Below, in pieces: positions 24,289 through 32,899 of a stretch of 64,000 nucleotides of DNA. The notes below the pieces were generated by a model. That model was not told the DNA's origin. It saw only the letters and a program-made list of their open reading frames with translations, and searched no databases. Both the position numbers and the translations under genes were made by a program. The stretch spans positions 2,678,055 through 2,742,054 of the forward strand of contig NZ_VDZU01000001.1 of the NCBI RefSeq assembly GCF_007673525.1, written 5' to 3'. Each line of letters starts with the position of its first letter. Position 1 is the first letter of the stretch. Origin of the DNA: Fictibacillus phosphorivorans. Lineage in GTDB: Bacteria > Bacillota > Bacilli > Bacillales > Fictibacillaceae.

Positions 24289-24579
24289 ATGAATGTAAAA
24301 AACGCCATGGAAATTCTAGTAGAAGAAGCACTAAAGAATTATTGGGGACAACTTCAGCTTCCTTGTAAATGTGAGATTTGTAAAGCTGATGTGTTTGCGA
24401 TCACACTCAATAATTTACCACCTCGTTATGTATCAAATGAAGATGGCTATGCTTTTGTCAAAGCACAAAACTTTGATGATCAATCCAGAGTTAACATCTT
24501 AAACCAGATTGTAAAAGCGACAGGCATTGTAGCAACTCGACCATCACATGATTTAAAACCATCTCCTGCTAGCGAATAG
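24289..24579 (+). CDS. ComFB-family protein
   Basis: A 96-residue cytosolic protein with the ComFB pattern: MNVKNAMEILVEEAL, then the cysteine cluster CKCEIC, DVFAITLNNLPPRYV, and a C-terminal helix (VNILNQIVKAT). In B. subtilis comFB lies inside the comF competence operon; here it is a stand-alone gene. ComFB-like proteins have been reported to bind cyclic dinucleotides, which would suit the c-di-GMP components elsewhere in the window. Ribosome site AAAGGGG is a little distant from the ATG. Confidence 0.85.
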   Translation: MNVKNAMEILVEEALKNYWGQLQLPCKCEICKADVFAITLNNLPPRYVSNEDGYAFVKAQNFDDQSRVNILNQIVKATGIVATRPSHDLKPSPASE

Positions 24580-24600
24580 AAGGCAGATGGTTTTTATTTT
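24556..24600 (+). terminator. Terminator of the ComFB-like gene
   Basis: ACCATCT and AGATGGT pair around the stop codon region and are followed by TTTTTATTTTT. Confidence 0.75.
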
Positions 24601-24839
24601 TGTACATATGTATATCTTAAAAATGTTGATTAAACCTATAACATTCAGTTGAAAATTACATATGCAAATATATTCTGACTCTTTATTCCTATTTTTCAGA
24701 AAAGTTCCTTGCGAGAGCTTTTTTCTTGTGATATATTTGTGACAACCATTCAGTACTGGATTACATCTTAACTTAAGAGTTTGAAAGTGGTTTGGTAATT
24801 ACTGAGCACAAAAGTGCAAACGTTCTAGGAGGCATTCAT

Positions 24840-25040
24840 ATGCAAACAGGTAAAGTAAAATGGTTTAACGCTGAAAAAGGTTTTGGTTTCATCGAAGTTG
24901 AAGGTGGAGATGACGTTTTCGTACACTTCTCTGCAATTCAATCAGAAGGATTTAAATCACTTGACGAAGGTCAAGAAGTAGAATTTGAAATTGTTGACGG
25001 AGCTCGCGGACCACAAGCAGCTAACGTAACTAAAAAATAA
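24840..25040 (+). CDS. Cold-shock protein (CspB/CspD type)
   Basis: A 66-residue OB-fold nucleic-acid-binding protein with both RNP motifs: [10 protein letters not shown] and [12 protein letters not shown] at 24840 follows TAGGAGG by 7 nt. The 240-nt leader before it is mostly non-coding and may form the long 5' UTR usual for csp genes, although I cannot identify a defined cold-box structure. A strong terminator follows at 25056. Acts as an RNA chaperone in the cytosol. Confidence 0.95.
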   Translation: MQTGKVKWFNAEKGFGFIEVEGGDDVFVHFSAIQSEGFKSLDEGQEVEFEIVDGARGPQAANVTKK

Positions 25041-25055
25041 GTTCAGCCTATATAT

Positions 25056-25086
25056 AAAGACCCGGCAGTTGCTGCCGGGTCTTTTC
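25056..25086 (+). terminator. Terminator of the cold-shock gene
   Basis: AAAGACCCGGCAG and CTGCCGGGTCTTT form a 13-bp stem with a TTG loop and T-rich tail. Confidence 0.9.
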
Positions 25087-25106
25087 TATGTAAAATGAAC
25101 AAATGA

Positions 25107-25131
25107 AGAGGCTCCCTAACCAGGCAGCCTA
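25107..25131 (-). terminator. Hairpin ending the 47-residue gene
   Basis: On the minus strand AGGCTGCCT pairs with AGGGAGCCT across the stop codon region. The T run after it is weak. Confidence 0.5.
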
Positions 25132-25272
25132 GTCTTTTAAACCAACTTTCATTTTATACTTTTGAATTTTACCTAATATGTCTATCTTGTCTTCCTGCGA
25201 AAAGATTCCAAGCTTGTGTAGGATTATCGTGTATTGCTGCAACTTAAACAATGAACTCTCTTTATACCACAT
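25129..25272 (-). CDS. Small cytosolic protein, 47 residues
   Basis: A short frame begins MWYKESSLFKLQQYTIILHK and ends with VGLKD. It is helical and basic with no membrane segment. Ribosome site AGGTGATC precedes the ATG and a hairpin overlaps the stop codon. The size and helical pattern recall small Bacillus regulatory proteins (Sda/Spo0E-like scale), but no motif supports that, so the function is unknown. Confidence 0.5.
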   Translation of the reverse strand: MWYKESSLFKLQQYTIILHKLGIFSQEDKIDILGKIQKYKMKVGLKD

Positions 25273-25380
25273 AACGATCACCTATCTTTCCTTAAGGAAA
25301 CTTTTTAAACCTTTGTAAATATTATATGCCATCCGCTACATTTATGATAATCATTTGTTCTCCCTTTTCAAATTGTATCC

Positions 25381-25413
25381 AAAAAAAAAGCGCACCTAAA
25401 GGGTACGCTTTAC
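25381..25413 (-). terminator. Terminator of the acidic lipoprotein gene
   Basis: On the minus strand AAGCGTACCC pairs with AGGTGCGCTT and is followed by nine T residues. Confidence 0.8.
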
Positions 25414-25417
25414 TAAA

Positions 25418-26275
25418 CTATTTGGTTTGAAGAGTAGAAAGCATGGCCCAGATGGCTTGTTCCCATTTAGCCGCATTCTTATGTTCAGGCAGGTTCACCG
25501 TATATTTAACTTGATCTCCGTTGTTTAAGTCTTGGATAACAATATATTTTTTGTAAGAATCTTTTGAAGCCGTAATAAATAACGCAGTCTTTTCAAATGC
25601 CTGTCCAGCGACCTCTTTTCCATTCACTTCACTTACTTCCCCGATAGCTTCAAGTTCATCCTTAGCCCATTCTTTTAGATCATCAATAGAAGATTCTTCT
25701 GACAAAGGTTCTATTCTAACAAATGTCTCAGCAAATTTCGTAGCAAACAATAAATCTTTTCTTGGCTCTTCTGCTGTAAATTCAAAATCTGGCAGTTTGT
25801 AAAAATGGTATTCAAGTTCGCTCTCTGTTAATACCGCGTCCTCTTCAATTGAAACTCCATCCGCTATGTAAGTTAGTTTTTTTGTTGGAGCTGCCTCTGG
25901 CGCACTTTCTTCAGTAATTTGCTCAAGTACCCATTGTCCCTCGTTATTCTTCTTGTAAACGATGTTAACTTTTGAACCATCCTTCAAACTTTCGACAGCT
26001 TCCCTAACTTCGTCTGTAAGACGAAGAACTAATGTTTCCCCTGCTGCTTCTACCTCAATAGAATTATTGTCAATCATACCAATATACGTTCCTTCTTCTT
26101 CAATAGATGTCACTTCTTCGTTAACAGGTTCTTCTTTTTCCGCTTCTTTCTTTTCAGTTGGAGAAGATTCGTTTGTTTTAGGTGCTGGTTCTTCTTTCGT
26201 ATTGGTGCTTTTCGGTTCGCTGCTACAAGCGGCAAGCAATAGTATGATAGCAAATAGCCAAGTCTTCTTTTTCAT
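25418..26275 (-). CDS. Acidic lipoprotein, unknown function
   Basis: A 285-residue exported protein. A short signal peptide ends in the lipobox LLAAC (Cys-17), followed by a Thr/Lys/Glu/Pro-rich spacer to about residue 60. Then come a beta-rich segment (YIGMIDNNSIEVE, about 63-120) and a C-terminal domain with ELEYHFYKLPDFEF and DLLFATKFAETFVRIE. Membrane-anchored and extracytoplasmic. I do not recognise either domain by name. It is a single gene with a strong terminator. Confidence 0.8.
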   Translation of the reverse strand: MKKKTWLFAIILLLAACSSEPKSTNTKEEPAPKTNESSPTEKKEAEKEEPVNEEVTSIEEEGTYIGMIDNNSIEVEAAGETLVLRLTDEVREAVESLKDGSKVNIVYKKNNEGQWVLEQITEESAPEAAPTKKLTYIADGVSIEEDAVLTESELEYHFYKLPDFEFTAEEPRKDLLFATKFAETFVRIEPLSEESSIDDLKEWAKDELEAIGEVSEVNGKEVAGQAFEKTALFITASKDSYKKYIVIQDLNNGDQVKYTVNLPEHKNAAKWEQAIWAMLSTLQTK

Positions 26276-26465
26276 CGTTAATCACCTCGAATTAAAAGTT
26301 TAATTACAAAAAAAATTTCTGCTTTTCAGTTCTTATTAAAAAAAGTTCACGATTCAATAGGTATCGTAACAACTAAAACAAAATTTGGAAAACATCTTAA
26401 ATGCAAAGAGAATCCTGACGATATAAAAACAGTACTTATACATTTTAAAACGGAGATGACGAAAT

Positions 26466-27941
26466 TTGAATCCATCATTTGCCTCAAATTTACAAACGAA
26501 TAAACTGGTTACCAAAATGCTGTGGGGTATGTATTTTCTCGGTCTAGCAAGTACGTATGCTAGTACGAAAACCGTTAATAGTGTCATGTTTTATGGTATT
26601 GCTGGACTCGCAATCCTTTTATCACTCTCGATTTGGACGTATCGAAAGTGGGCTCCATTCGCAGTTCAATATTTTGTAGTTATCGGCTTAACGATACTAA
26701 CTATTATCATGGCAGATTCAAACCCGAAGATTTCTACTTACCTGATGACTTATGTATGCCTGGCAGTCATCACGTTGTATCATAACTACCTTTCAATCTT
26801 ACTATCGGGTATTAGTGGATTATTATTAACCAATTTCTTCTTTTTTCAATACAAAGAAACGATGTTTGCCGGACAAGACCCAAAGATTATTATCTCATTA
26901 AACGTTTTCTTAACTGTTATTACTGCTGCTCTAGTGGCACAAGCAAGAATAGGTCAGCGTATGCATGAAAACATTTTGATCGCAGAAAAACAGTCAGAGC
27001 AAGATAAGATTAAATTGGAAAAATTGTTAAGTAAAATCAAAGATGCATCAGAAAATCTTCATCACTTTAGTCAGTCTGTAAAAGAAAACGTTACACGAAC
27101 AGGTGAAATTTCAAGCAACATCACGTACGCTTTTACTGAAGTAGCAAAAGGTGTAGAATCTCAGGCTGTCAGTGTAGGTGGAATGAATCAATCAGTCACA
27201 AGCACCAATGACGTAGCAAAAGGTCTTTATCAGCACTCCAATGATATGAGAAAGCTTTCAGAGCAAACAGCCATCGTAACAAAAGCAGGTGAAAATCAAG
27301 TAATAGAACTTTCTTTGAAGATGAAAGAAGTAAGTGAGCTCATGCAGCAAACGAACACTCTAATGTACGAATTAAATCAGCAAAGTGAATCAATAGAAGG
27401 AATCTTAACGACAATAGAAGAAATTTCATCTCAGACGAATCTGCTTGCATTGAATGCTGCGATTGAAGCAGCGCGAGCAGGAGATCAAGGTAGAGGATTT
27501 GCTGTAGTGGCGGACGAGGTTCGACGCCTTGCCGAGGATTCTCAACACTCTACAAAGCAAATCGGTGCAATCCTAGGAGAAATTCGTAACAAAGCTAAAC
27601 AAGCCGCTCAATTTGTAGATGGTTCACAAGGGGTTGTCACATCCAGTCTGCAAGCTACAGAGAAAACAGCAGACAACTTCAGTCAAATTTTAGTGAACAC
27701 CGATCAAGTGGCTGCACAGTCATCTGAAGTTCAAGAATTAATTAATCAGCTGTATGAATCAACCGGATATATTGTTGGAGAAATTCATTCTGTTTCTGGA
27801 ATTGCTGAAACATCAAGTGGTTCTGTTGAAGAAGTTCTTGCATCTGTAGAAGAGCAGCATAGATGTGTAGAAGAAGTGGTTGATAGTTTCAACAAGTTCG
27901 AGGCGTTAACCTCAGAACTAAATGAACTGGTAAAAGAATAA
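26466..27941 (+). CDS. Methyl-accepting chemotaxis protein without large ectodomain
   Basis: A 491-residue chemoreceptor. The first 165 residues contain five or six tightly packed membrane helices with no extracytoplasmic ligand domain. The rest is a cytoplasmic coiled-coil signalling domain with the highly conserved hairpin tip [20 protein letters not shown]. There is no recognisable HAMP domain. The start is TTG at 26466 behind GGAGATG. The multi-helix sensor suggests detection of a membrane-linked or energy-state cue rather than a soluble ligand; that is inferred. Confidence 0.92.
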   Translation: MNPSFASNLQTNKLVTKMLWGMYFLGLASTYASTKTVNSVMFYGIAGLAILLSLSIWTYRKWAPFAVQYFVVIGLTILTIIMADSNPKISTYLMTYVCLAVITLYHNYLSILLSGISGLLLTNFFFFQYKETMFAGQDPKIIISLNVFLTVITAALVAQARIGQRMHENILIAEKQSEQDKIKLEKLLSKIKDASENLHHFSQSVKENVTRTGEISSNITYAFTEVAKGVESQAVSVGGMNQSVTSTNDVAKGLYQHSNDMRKLSEQTAIVTKAGENQVIELSLKMKEVSELMQQTNTLMYELNQQSESIEGILTTIEEISSQTNLLALNAAIEAARAGDQGRGFAVVADEVRRLAEDSQHSTKQIGAILGEIRNKAKQAAQFVDGSQGVVTSSLQATEKTADNFSQILVNTDQVAAQSSEVQELINQLYESTGYIVGEIHSVSGIAETSSGSVEEVLASVEEQHRCVEEVVDSFNKFEALTSELNELVKE

Positions 27942-27949
27942 TAATGCTA

Positions 27950-27987
27950 CAATACCTTTTCATGCATAATGAAAAGGTATTTTTTCT
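27950..27987 (+). terminator. Terminator of the chemoreceptor gene
   Basis: AATACCTTTTCAT and ATGAAAAGGTATT form a 13-bp stem with a T-rich tail. Confidence 0.85.
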
Positions 27988-28002
27988 GAGGGAGCTTATT
28001 AG

Positions 28003-28497
28003 ATGCATAAACACAGAGGAATCTATTGTATTTGTTTGAACGAATCTAGGGAACTGCTCGTTATCGAAAAGAACGGTGGTCCTTATAAAAATCGCTTGGA
28101 TCTTCCTGGAGGCACACCAAACGATGGTGAATCTGAATACGAAACGGTCATTCGTGAAGTTCTAGAAGAGACTGGCTATATGGTGATAAAAGGTATGAAA
28201 CTAGGTGAACGCTGTTATGAACTTCCTTGGAACTATAAGGAATGGACCCGGTCACAACATTCAGCGGTTTTCTTTGATTGCAGGATAGACATTCATTCCC
28301 AATCGGCTATAGCTGATATCCCAGATCAAGATTCTAGCGGAGCAAGGTGGATTCCTATTAGTGATCTAAAGAAGGATTGGTGCTCTCCTCTTGTATGGGA
28401 AGCAGCGCAATATGCTTTGACCAAACGCATTAGGTCTGAAATGAAAATATATGAAACATGGCGAGTACAAAAGAAACCACTATATCCTATAACTTAA
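28003..28497 (+). CDS. Nudix hydrolase
   Basis: A 164-residue protein with an intact Nudix box, GGTPNDGESEYETVIREVLE followed by ETGY, so the metal-binding REVLEE glutamates are present. The substrate, some nucleoside-diphosphate-linked compound, cannot be told from the motif. It opens MHKHRGIYCICLNESRELLV, the first strand of the fold. The gene starts 16 nt after the chemoreceptor terminator, so it is probably transcribed from its own promoter or by partial read-through. Confidence 0.9.
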   Translation: MHKHRGIYCICLNESRELLVIEKNGGPYKNRLDLPGGTPNDGESEYETVIREVLEETGYMVIKGMKLGERCYELPWNYKEWTRSQHSAVFFDCRIDIHSQSAIADIPDQDSSGARWIPISDLKKDWCSPLVWEAAQYALTKRIRSEMKIYETWRVQKKPLYPIT

Positions 28498-28530
28498 AAA
28501 AACAACCGCACAAGGGCGGCTGTTTCTAGT
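28496..28530. terminator. Bidirectional terminator
   Basis: AACAACCGC and GCGGCTGTT pair between the converging Nudix and Gly/Pro-rich genes; T runs occur on the minus-strand side. Confidence 0.7.
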
Positions 28531-28939
28531 AACAATAAAAGGAACTGATCTGGCGTGTATCCATACCAAAATAGATCCATCTATTGCCGGTCCAGCGAAA
28601 TCCTGCAACCGATCTTCTACCTGCAAAAGTAAGCCATGCCCAGAATCCTGGTCCCCATGTTGGCCAGATATAGACATATTGGTACAAACAAGGTCTGATC
28701 GCGCCTGGATCAACAGCATAGACTCCTGGCTGACTTCCTCCGCCACCTCCACCTTGCAAACTAAAACCTTGCGCTTGGGATGGTGTAAATGATGGAGGTG
28801 CTGATGTTGGCGCCATTCCACCGCCACCACCGCCTCCTGGAGGTCCGCCTGGAGGGCCACCTGGTGGGCCAAAACCTTGCCCTCCGCCTTGACCGCCGCC
28901 TTGACCCGGAAAAGGTGGAAAACTTCTATACATGCTCAA
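28526..28939 (-). CDS. Gly/Pro-rich protein with aromatic C-terminal domain
   Basis: About 137 residues. The first 70 are low complexity: GGGQGGGQGFGPPGGPPGG and runs of Gly. The last 60 are rich in Trp, Tyr and Phe (YVYIWPTWGPGFWAWLTFAG) and end DTRQISSFYCY. No signal peptide or true membrane helix is seen. Ribosome site AGGAG favours TTG at 28939 (9-nt spacing) or ATG at 28933; the frame's first codon at 28948 abuts the site. Gly-rich plus aromatic composition recalls spore-surface proteins of Bacillaceae, but this is a guess. High GC here reflects the Gly/Pro codons. Confidence 0.7.
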   Translation of the reverse strand: MSMYRSFPPFPGQGGGQGGGQGFGPPGGPPGGPPGGGGGGGMAPTSAPPSFTPSQAQGFSLQGGGGGGSQPGVYAVDPGAIRPCLYQYVYIWPTWGPGFWAWLTFAGRRSVAGFRWTGNRWIYFGMDTRQISSFYCY

Positions 28940-29093
28940 TACGTTCAACTCCTATAAAATTGTATTCGGTTCATCTTATTCATATCGTGATGAAACGTAT
29001 AGACAAGTAACCCGTATAACTATAAAAGGATTGCTTCATGCTGATTTCGGGTATATTACTTGAAACAACTATGATTTTTATAGGAGGATGAAA

Positions 29094-29201
29094 ATGGGAC
29101 GTATTAAAAAGGGTATCAAAGGAATGGCTGTTGCTTTTTTAATCAAACAAGGTAAAAAGAGGTTATTGCCTATCATTAAAAGAAAATTAAAAAGCAGATA
29201 A
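29094..29201 (+). CDS. Highly basic 35-residue peptide
   Basis: An ATG at 29094 behind TAGGAGGATG opens a 35-codon frame: MGRIKKGIKGMAVAFLIKQG, then a tail rich in Lys, Arg, Leu and Ile ending KSR. About 14 residues are Lys or Arg and there is no acidic residue. A clear terminator follows the stop at once. The middle can form a basic amphipathic helix. The function is unknown; leaderless bacteriocin, nucleic-acid-binding peptide or ribosome-associated peptide are all open. Confidence 0.72.
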   Translation: MGRIKKGIKGMAVAFLIKQGKKRLLPIIKRKLKSR

Positions 29202-29206
29202 TAATA

Positions 29207-29236
29207 AAGAACTCCTTACGTGAGGAGTTCTTTTTG
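29207..29236 (+). terminator. Terminator of the basic-peptide gene
   Basis: AAAGAACTCCT and AGGAGTTCTTT form an 11-bp stem followed by T residues. Confidence 0.85.
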
Positions 29237-29277
29237 CTTGATTACACGTTTACTTCTATAAACAATTGAGCATCAGA

Positions 29278-30372
29278 TCAGCGCTTTAAATTCATAAACT
29301 CTTCTCTTAAAAAACGCACCTCAAACTCGATCAGGGATTCACCTGTCTCTTCTTCAAACAAGCGGTAAAAATTCTTCTGTTTATTAAGCAATAAGGATTT
29401 AATTTTAGATCGATTCCCGTCCCTTACTAATTGATCAATGGCATAATAGCTTTGTCTGTATGGACGGTGACTAGATTTTCTCCGATTTTGATATGTCCAA
29501 TCCTTTACGGAGTGAAGCCTTGTGAAGGGAATGAAGTTTAGAGGTACAAAGATCGGCACCTCTCTTACACTCTGTTTCCCAGCATATTCTGCAAGCCCCT
29601 CTTCAAACCATCTAGGTAGATGCCTATTATCCAGTTTATTTTCTGACAAATAACTAATAATCCAATGATGTGTATATTCATGTCCGACCAACTCTAGAAA
29701 TAGATCAGAATTCTCATCCATGTCGTTAGTAACAAGCAGATGGATGGTTTCTTGAGCAGGTACGTATAATGCTTGCAAGTTTTCATACGAGTGAAACGGC
29801 AGATGTTGCTGAAAGATTAAAGGGTTCCGATAGAGGATGAGGGTTACAGGAAGGGCATCATGAACATCAATCCATTCATTGTGATAAAACTGCATTTTAC
29901 GGATGTGACGAATCGCAGAAACTGCTAATTCCTCGTCTTGAGGTTCATAGAAAACAAAAGCTTTTTTCTCATTCATATTTTCTAGCGTTTTTAAAAAGGA
30001 TACTCTTTCAAAAATCCTATCCTTTTCTACTAACATCGCTTCCAAATAAAATTGATTTTTTACTCTAGGAGATAAAGAGTGTGGCAAAGAGGTTTCGAGC
30101 GCATAATTGCCTACAGATAATATAGCTGTAGAGAATGCTGTAAGAGTAATAACCATGAGGTTTGGCTGTATCCTTTTCATTACAAGCGTTTCTTTTCTCT
30201 CTATAACAAATCTAATGAATCGCATGCTAAATAAGGAAAAGCATACAAGAAGAATGGACACCCCGATCAGTAACCCTTCAATATCACCTAACAACAAATA
30301 CAATCCATAAATACTAATAAGGGAAAAGAAGCTAAGAGAACAAGTTCTTACAAGGATAATTAGCTTCTTCAC
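29278..30372 (-). CDS. Membrane-anchored gluzincin metallopeptidase (peptidase MA-like)
   Basis: A 364-residue protein. Three hydrophobic segments in the first 100 residues anchor it. The catalytic domain has HEYTHHW (zinc ligands and catalytic Glu) and the third zinc ligand in PRWFEEGLAEYAG, the HExxH plus E arrangement of the peptidase MA-like gluzincins. The active site probably faces outside the membrane. The gene stands alone and divergent from the toprim gene; the substrate is unknown. Confidence 0.85.
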   Translation of the reverse strand: MKKLIILVRTCSLSFFSLISIYGLYLLLGDIEGLLIGVSILLVCFSLFSMRFIRFVIERKETLVMKRIQPNLMVITLTAFSTAILSVGNYALETSLPHSLSPRVKNQFYLEAMLVEKDRIFERVSFLKTLENMNEKKAFVFYEPQDEELAVSAIRHIRKMQFYHNEWIDVHDALPVTLILYRNPLIFQQHLPFHSYENLQALYVPAQETIHLLVTNDMDENSDLFLELVGHEYTHHWIISYLSENKLDNRHLPRWFEEGLAEYAGKQSVREVPIFVPLNFIPFTRLHSVKDWTYQNRRKSSHRPYRQSYYAIDQLVRDGNRSKIKSLLLNKQKNFYRLFEEETGESLIEFEVRFLREEFMNLKR

Positions 30373-30471
30373 AGTTTACACTCCCTTTGTCCAATAATTT
30401 TTTAGAAGTCGTACTATTATCGATATGCCCTCCATAAAATGTTAATGAATCTTAGTTTTACAGGAGGCGCT

Positions 30472-30807
30472 ATGACCGGATACATTGTTGAAGGCAAAAG
30501 TGATCAACTGAGAGTACAAAGTGTTCATCCTCACGCCCATTTTGTCATTTTAAATGGGATTTCATTTCGGCATAAAGAACGAAGAGCGATTGAAGAAGCA
30601 TTAATTCTTTGTAATGAAGTTTATGTATTAACTGATCCAGATGAGCCTGGTGACAAGATCGCTTTAAAGATCATGGAAACATATCCTGAGATCAAACGAA
30701 TTCATATTGATCCGGAGAAAGCTAGAAATGTTAGAGAAAGTCGCTACAAGTATGGAGTAGAATACTGTTCAAACCAATATTTAAAAGAGACACTGCCAGG
30801 AATCTAA
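30472..30807 (+). CDS. Toprim-domain protein (YusF / RNase M5-like)
   Basis: A 111-residue stand-alone toprim domain: the first acidic motif is YIVEGKSD and the second is LTDPDEPGDKIA (D-x-D pattern). RNase M5 (RnmV) matures 5S rRNA, but this protein is shorter and lacks its C-terminal domain, so it resembles Bacillus YusF. ATG at 30472 is chosen because CAGGAGG lies 5 nt upstream. Likely a metal-dependent nuclease or related enzyme; the substrate is not known. Confidence 0.82.
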   Translation: MTGYIVEGKSDQLRVQSVHPHAHFVILNGISFRHKERRAIEEALILCNEVYVLTDPDEPGDKIALKIMETYPEIKRIHIDPEKARNVRESRYKYGVEYCSNQYLKETLPGI

Positions 30808-30876
30808 TTCTCATTCATAGACTTCTTTACTGCTGTCTTATCACCTTCTCCCTATAATGACTCTTTACAAAGAAAT

Positions 30877-30907
30877 AAAAAAAGACTGCAACTCATGCAG
30901 TCTTCAT
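30877..30907 (-). terminator. Terminator of the VOC-family gene
   Basis: On the minus strand AGACTGCA and TGCAGTCT form a stem followed by seven T residues. Confidence 0.8.
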
Positions 30908-30909
30908 TT

Positions 30910-31284
30910 CTATTTACTCTCAAAAAATTCAAGTGATTCTTCATCTGGTCCGTAAAAGAAGAAGTATTTTCCGTTTGGAAGCTCTGTGATTTCTTTATCT
31001 TTCATGACTACGTCTTTTTTCTGCAACAACTCATATTGCTCTTCAATATTCTTTACAGAAAACGCAATGTGGTGGACCTTCCCCTCATTCGTAACTGGCC
31101 CTGTATATCCCGCAATCAACTCAACAAGAACTTTTCCTTCTACCCCTAAGAATGCCAACTCAACGGGTACGCTTGTATGATCGAAACGATCTAATAGATC
31201 TAAACCGAGTACCTCGGTATAAAATTTGATAGAGTTCTCCATGTTAGAAACCATAATTCCAGTATGTTCAATTCCAGTAATCAT
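30910..31284 (-). CDS. VOC-family (glyoxalase-like) protein
   Basis: A 124-residue two-module vicinal-oxygen-chelate protein: GIEHTGIMVSNMENSIKFYT starts the first module with its metal-ligand His, and VHHIAFSVKN starts the second. Putative glyoxalase or dioxygenase-type metalloenzyme; the reaction is undetermined. It lies 18 nt after the MFS transporter gene on the same strand and is probably cotranscribed with it, ending at the terminator at 30877. Confidence 0.87.
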   Translation of the reverse strand: MITGIEHTGIMVSNMENSIKFYTEVLGLDLLDRFDHTSVPVELAFLGVEGKVLVELIAGYTGPVTNEGKVHHIAFSVKNIEEQYELLQKKDVVMKDKEITELPNGKYFFFYGPDEESLEFFESK

Positions 31285-31302
31285 GCTGATCTTTCCCCTT
31301 TC

Positions 31303-32526
31303 TTAAGTTGAAGCAGATTGTTGTTTTAGGAGCGTTTTGCGGATACCTTCTCCGTATTGAAAGAATGGCAAGGACAGTAATGAGATAAGCGTTAGAATGC
31401 CAAACACATAAAATCCATGTTCAAAGCCAAACGTACTTAAAAGTAAGCCGCCAATCCACGGCCCCGCACTGAAACCGATCGATCGAAACGACATCGCTCC
31501 AAAATATGTACCTCTCATATGCTCAGGCGCTAAATCATCTAAAAGCACATCACTCATAACGAACACAATAATTTCTCCTACTGTTAAAAACACCATACTT
31601 ATGACAAGAAAAACCCAATTCGTTGATAGTCCAAATCCAAGCAATGCAAGACTGAAAGCAAAACTCCCAAAACGAAGTGCATTCATCGGCTGAAATCGCC
31701 TTACATAGTTTGTGACTGGAAACTGAAGTAACAGGACAGTTATTGCATTTGTAACAACAAGGTACGCAAAAAGCTTAACCCCATTCTCGAACTGAGGTGA
31801 ATTCCCTATATATTGCGCTAGAGTTGTATCCATTTGTGACTGTGCCATCATAACAATTGTATTTCCGATCAGAAAAAAAGCAAGCACTCTGTCTCTTGAA
31901 AGCACACTAATGGCAGACTTAATTGAGAACTTTCTCTCTTCCCCACCCTTTAACTCTTTGGAGTACCCTTTTAATGTAAATACAATTAATAATGCATATA
32001 AGAGATAAGCGATCGCAGTAATGTAAAAAGCTTGAGTTGAATTTGATGTACCTAGCTGCGTTCCTATAACCGGACCAACTGCAGCACCAACATTTATTGC
32101 AAAATATCGAGCATTGAAAACATGAAGCCGGTTTTCTTTTGTCGTTACATCTGCAAGCAATGCTCTAGAAATGGGTTCAAACCAAGAACGGCACAGTCCG
32201 TTTAACATGTTTAACACAAAGAAATGCCATACGAGGTCTGCTACAGCAAATCCAACAAACACGGCACTCCAAATGAAGATAGCAACTGTCATCACAGGAA
32301 GCCTCCCTATCCGATCAGATAGATAGCCCCCAAAGAAACCACCGAACGTACCCGTTAGAGCACTTACTCCAATTATCAATCCAACCATGGCTGGATCGAT
32401 CCCTTTTTCATTGTACAAATAAATGGCTAAGAATGGCATAGTCATAAAAAATGCCGCTCGCGTAAACAATGTTCCAGCAACAATTACGATGACTGCTGGA
32501 TGCCACTTTTTAAGAAAATCTCTCAT
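31303..32526 (-). CDS. MFS transporter, 12-TM drug-exporter type
   Basis: A protein of about 407 residues and 12 membrane helices with motif A in GGYLSDRIGRLPVM after helix 2. It resembles the YttB/MdfA-like DHA1 exporters of Bacillus. ATG at 32526 has AGAAGG 7 nt upstream and is preferred to the ATG two codons earlier. It is probably cotranscribed with the VOC-family gene that follows 18 nt downstream, a pairing that hints at export or detoxification of a common compound. The substrate is unknown. Confidence 0.87.
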   Translation of the reverse strand: MRDFLKKWHPAVIVIVAGTLFTRAAFFMTMPFLAIYLYNEKGIDPAMVGLIIGVSALTGTFGGFFGGYLSDRIGRLPVMTVAIFIWSAVFVGFAVADLVWHFFVLNMLNGLCRSWFEPISRALLADVTTKENRLHVFNARYFAINVGAAVGPVIGTQLGTSNSTQAFYITAIAYLLYALLIVFTLKGYSKELKGGEERKFSIKSAISVLSRDRVLAFFLIGNTIVMMAQSQMDTTLAQYIGNSPQFENGVKLFAYLVVTNAITVLLLQFPVTNYVRRFQPMNALRFGSFAFSLALLGFGLSTNWVFLVISMVFLTVGEIIVFVMSDVLLDDLAPEHMRGTYFGAMSFRSIGFSAGPWIGGLLLSTFGFEHGFYVFGILTLISLLSLPFFQYGEGIRKTLLKQQSAST

Positions 32527-32655
32527 CCCCATTCCTTCTCTCTTCTATTCTGTTACTTACTCTATCATTTTTTAATTGACTAGAAAAAGAATTTTTACAA
32601 ATTTTGAAACTTTTCCATTTTTCCTTCGTCTTATATAGGTGTACCCCCCTTTCCC

Positions 32656-32690
32656 GAAAAAAGCCCTCCCCTAATTTAGGGCTTTTTTCA
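32656..32690. terminator. Bidirectional hairpin in the 32.5-32.9 kb gap
   Basis: AAAAAAGCCCT and AGGGCTTTTTT form an 11-bp stem flanked by A and T runs. No coding unit ends directly beside it. The rest of this 370-bp gap holds the palindrome at 32724 and the terminator at 32842. Confidence 0.7.
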
Positions 32691-32723
32691 TTTTAAACAA
32701 TTGCCCTTTAGTCCGTCAGCGCG

Positions 32724-32738
32724 ACTTTGTCACAAAGT
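32724..32738. promoter_or_regulatory. 7-1-7 inverted repeat, possible regulator site
   Basis: ACTTTGT-C-ACAAAGT is a perfect inverted repeat in non-coding DNA. The form resembles sites for dimeric redox or catabolite regulators, but no gene is positioned to be driven by it except the leftward MFS gene about 200 bp away. Confidence 0.35.
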
Positions 32739-32841
32739 GATAACGTTTATCAAAAAAATCACATATTCGTCCATTTTTAATGAGACCTTGCTATATTATA
32801 GACATCCCTATCAACAACCCCCTTTTTTCATTGTTAAGAAC

Positions 32842-32886
32842 GAAAAAGAGCGCTAAGAAGGACGACCTTCTAAGCGCTCTTTTTTC
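32842..32886. terminator. Bidirectional terminator after the DsbA-family gene
   Basis: AAAAAGAGCGCTTAGAAGG-type arms (GAGCGCTAAGAAGG with CCTTCTAAGCGCTC) form a 14-bp stem with A and T flanks. Confidence 0.85.
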
Positions 32887-32899
32887 ATCATTTTTACTT

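Noticed and set aside
28480..28872. A 130-codon frame overlapping the Gly/Pro-rich gene
   Set aside because: It is the same low-complexity DNA in another frame, and the other frame has the better ribosome site and the terminator.
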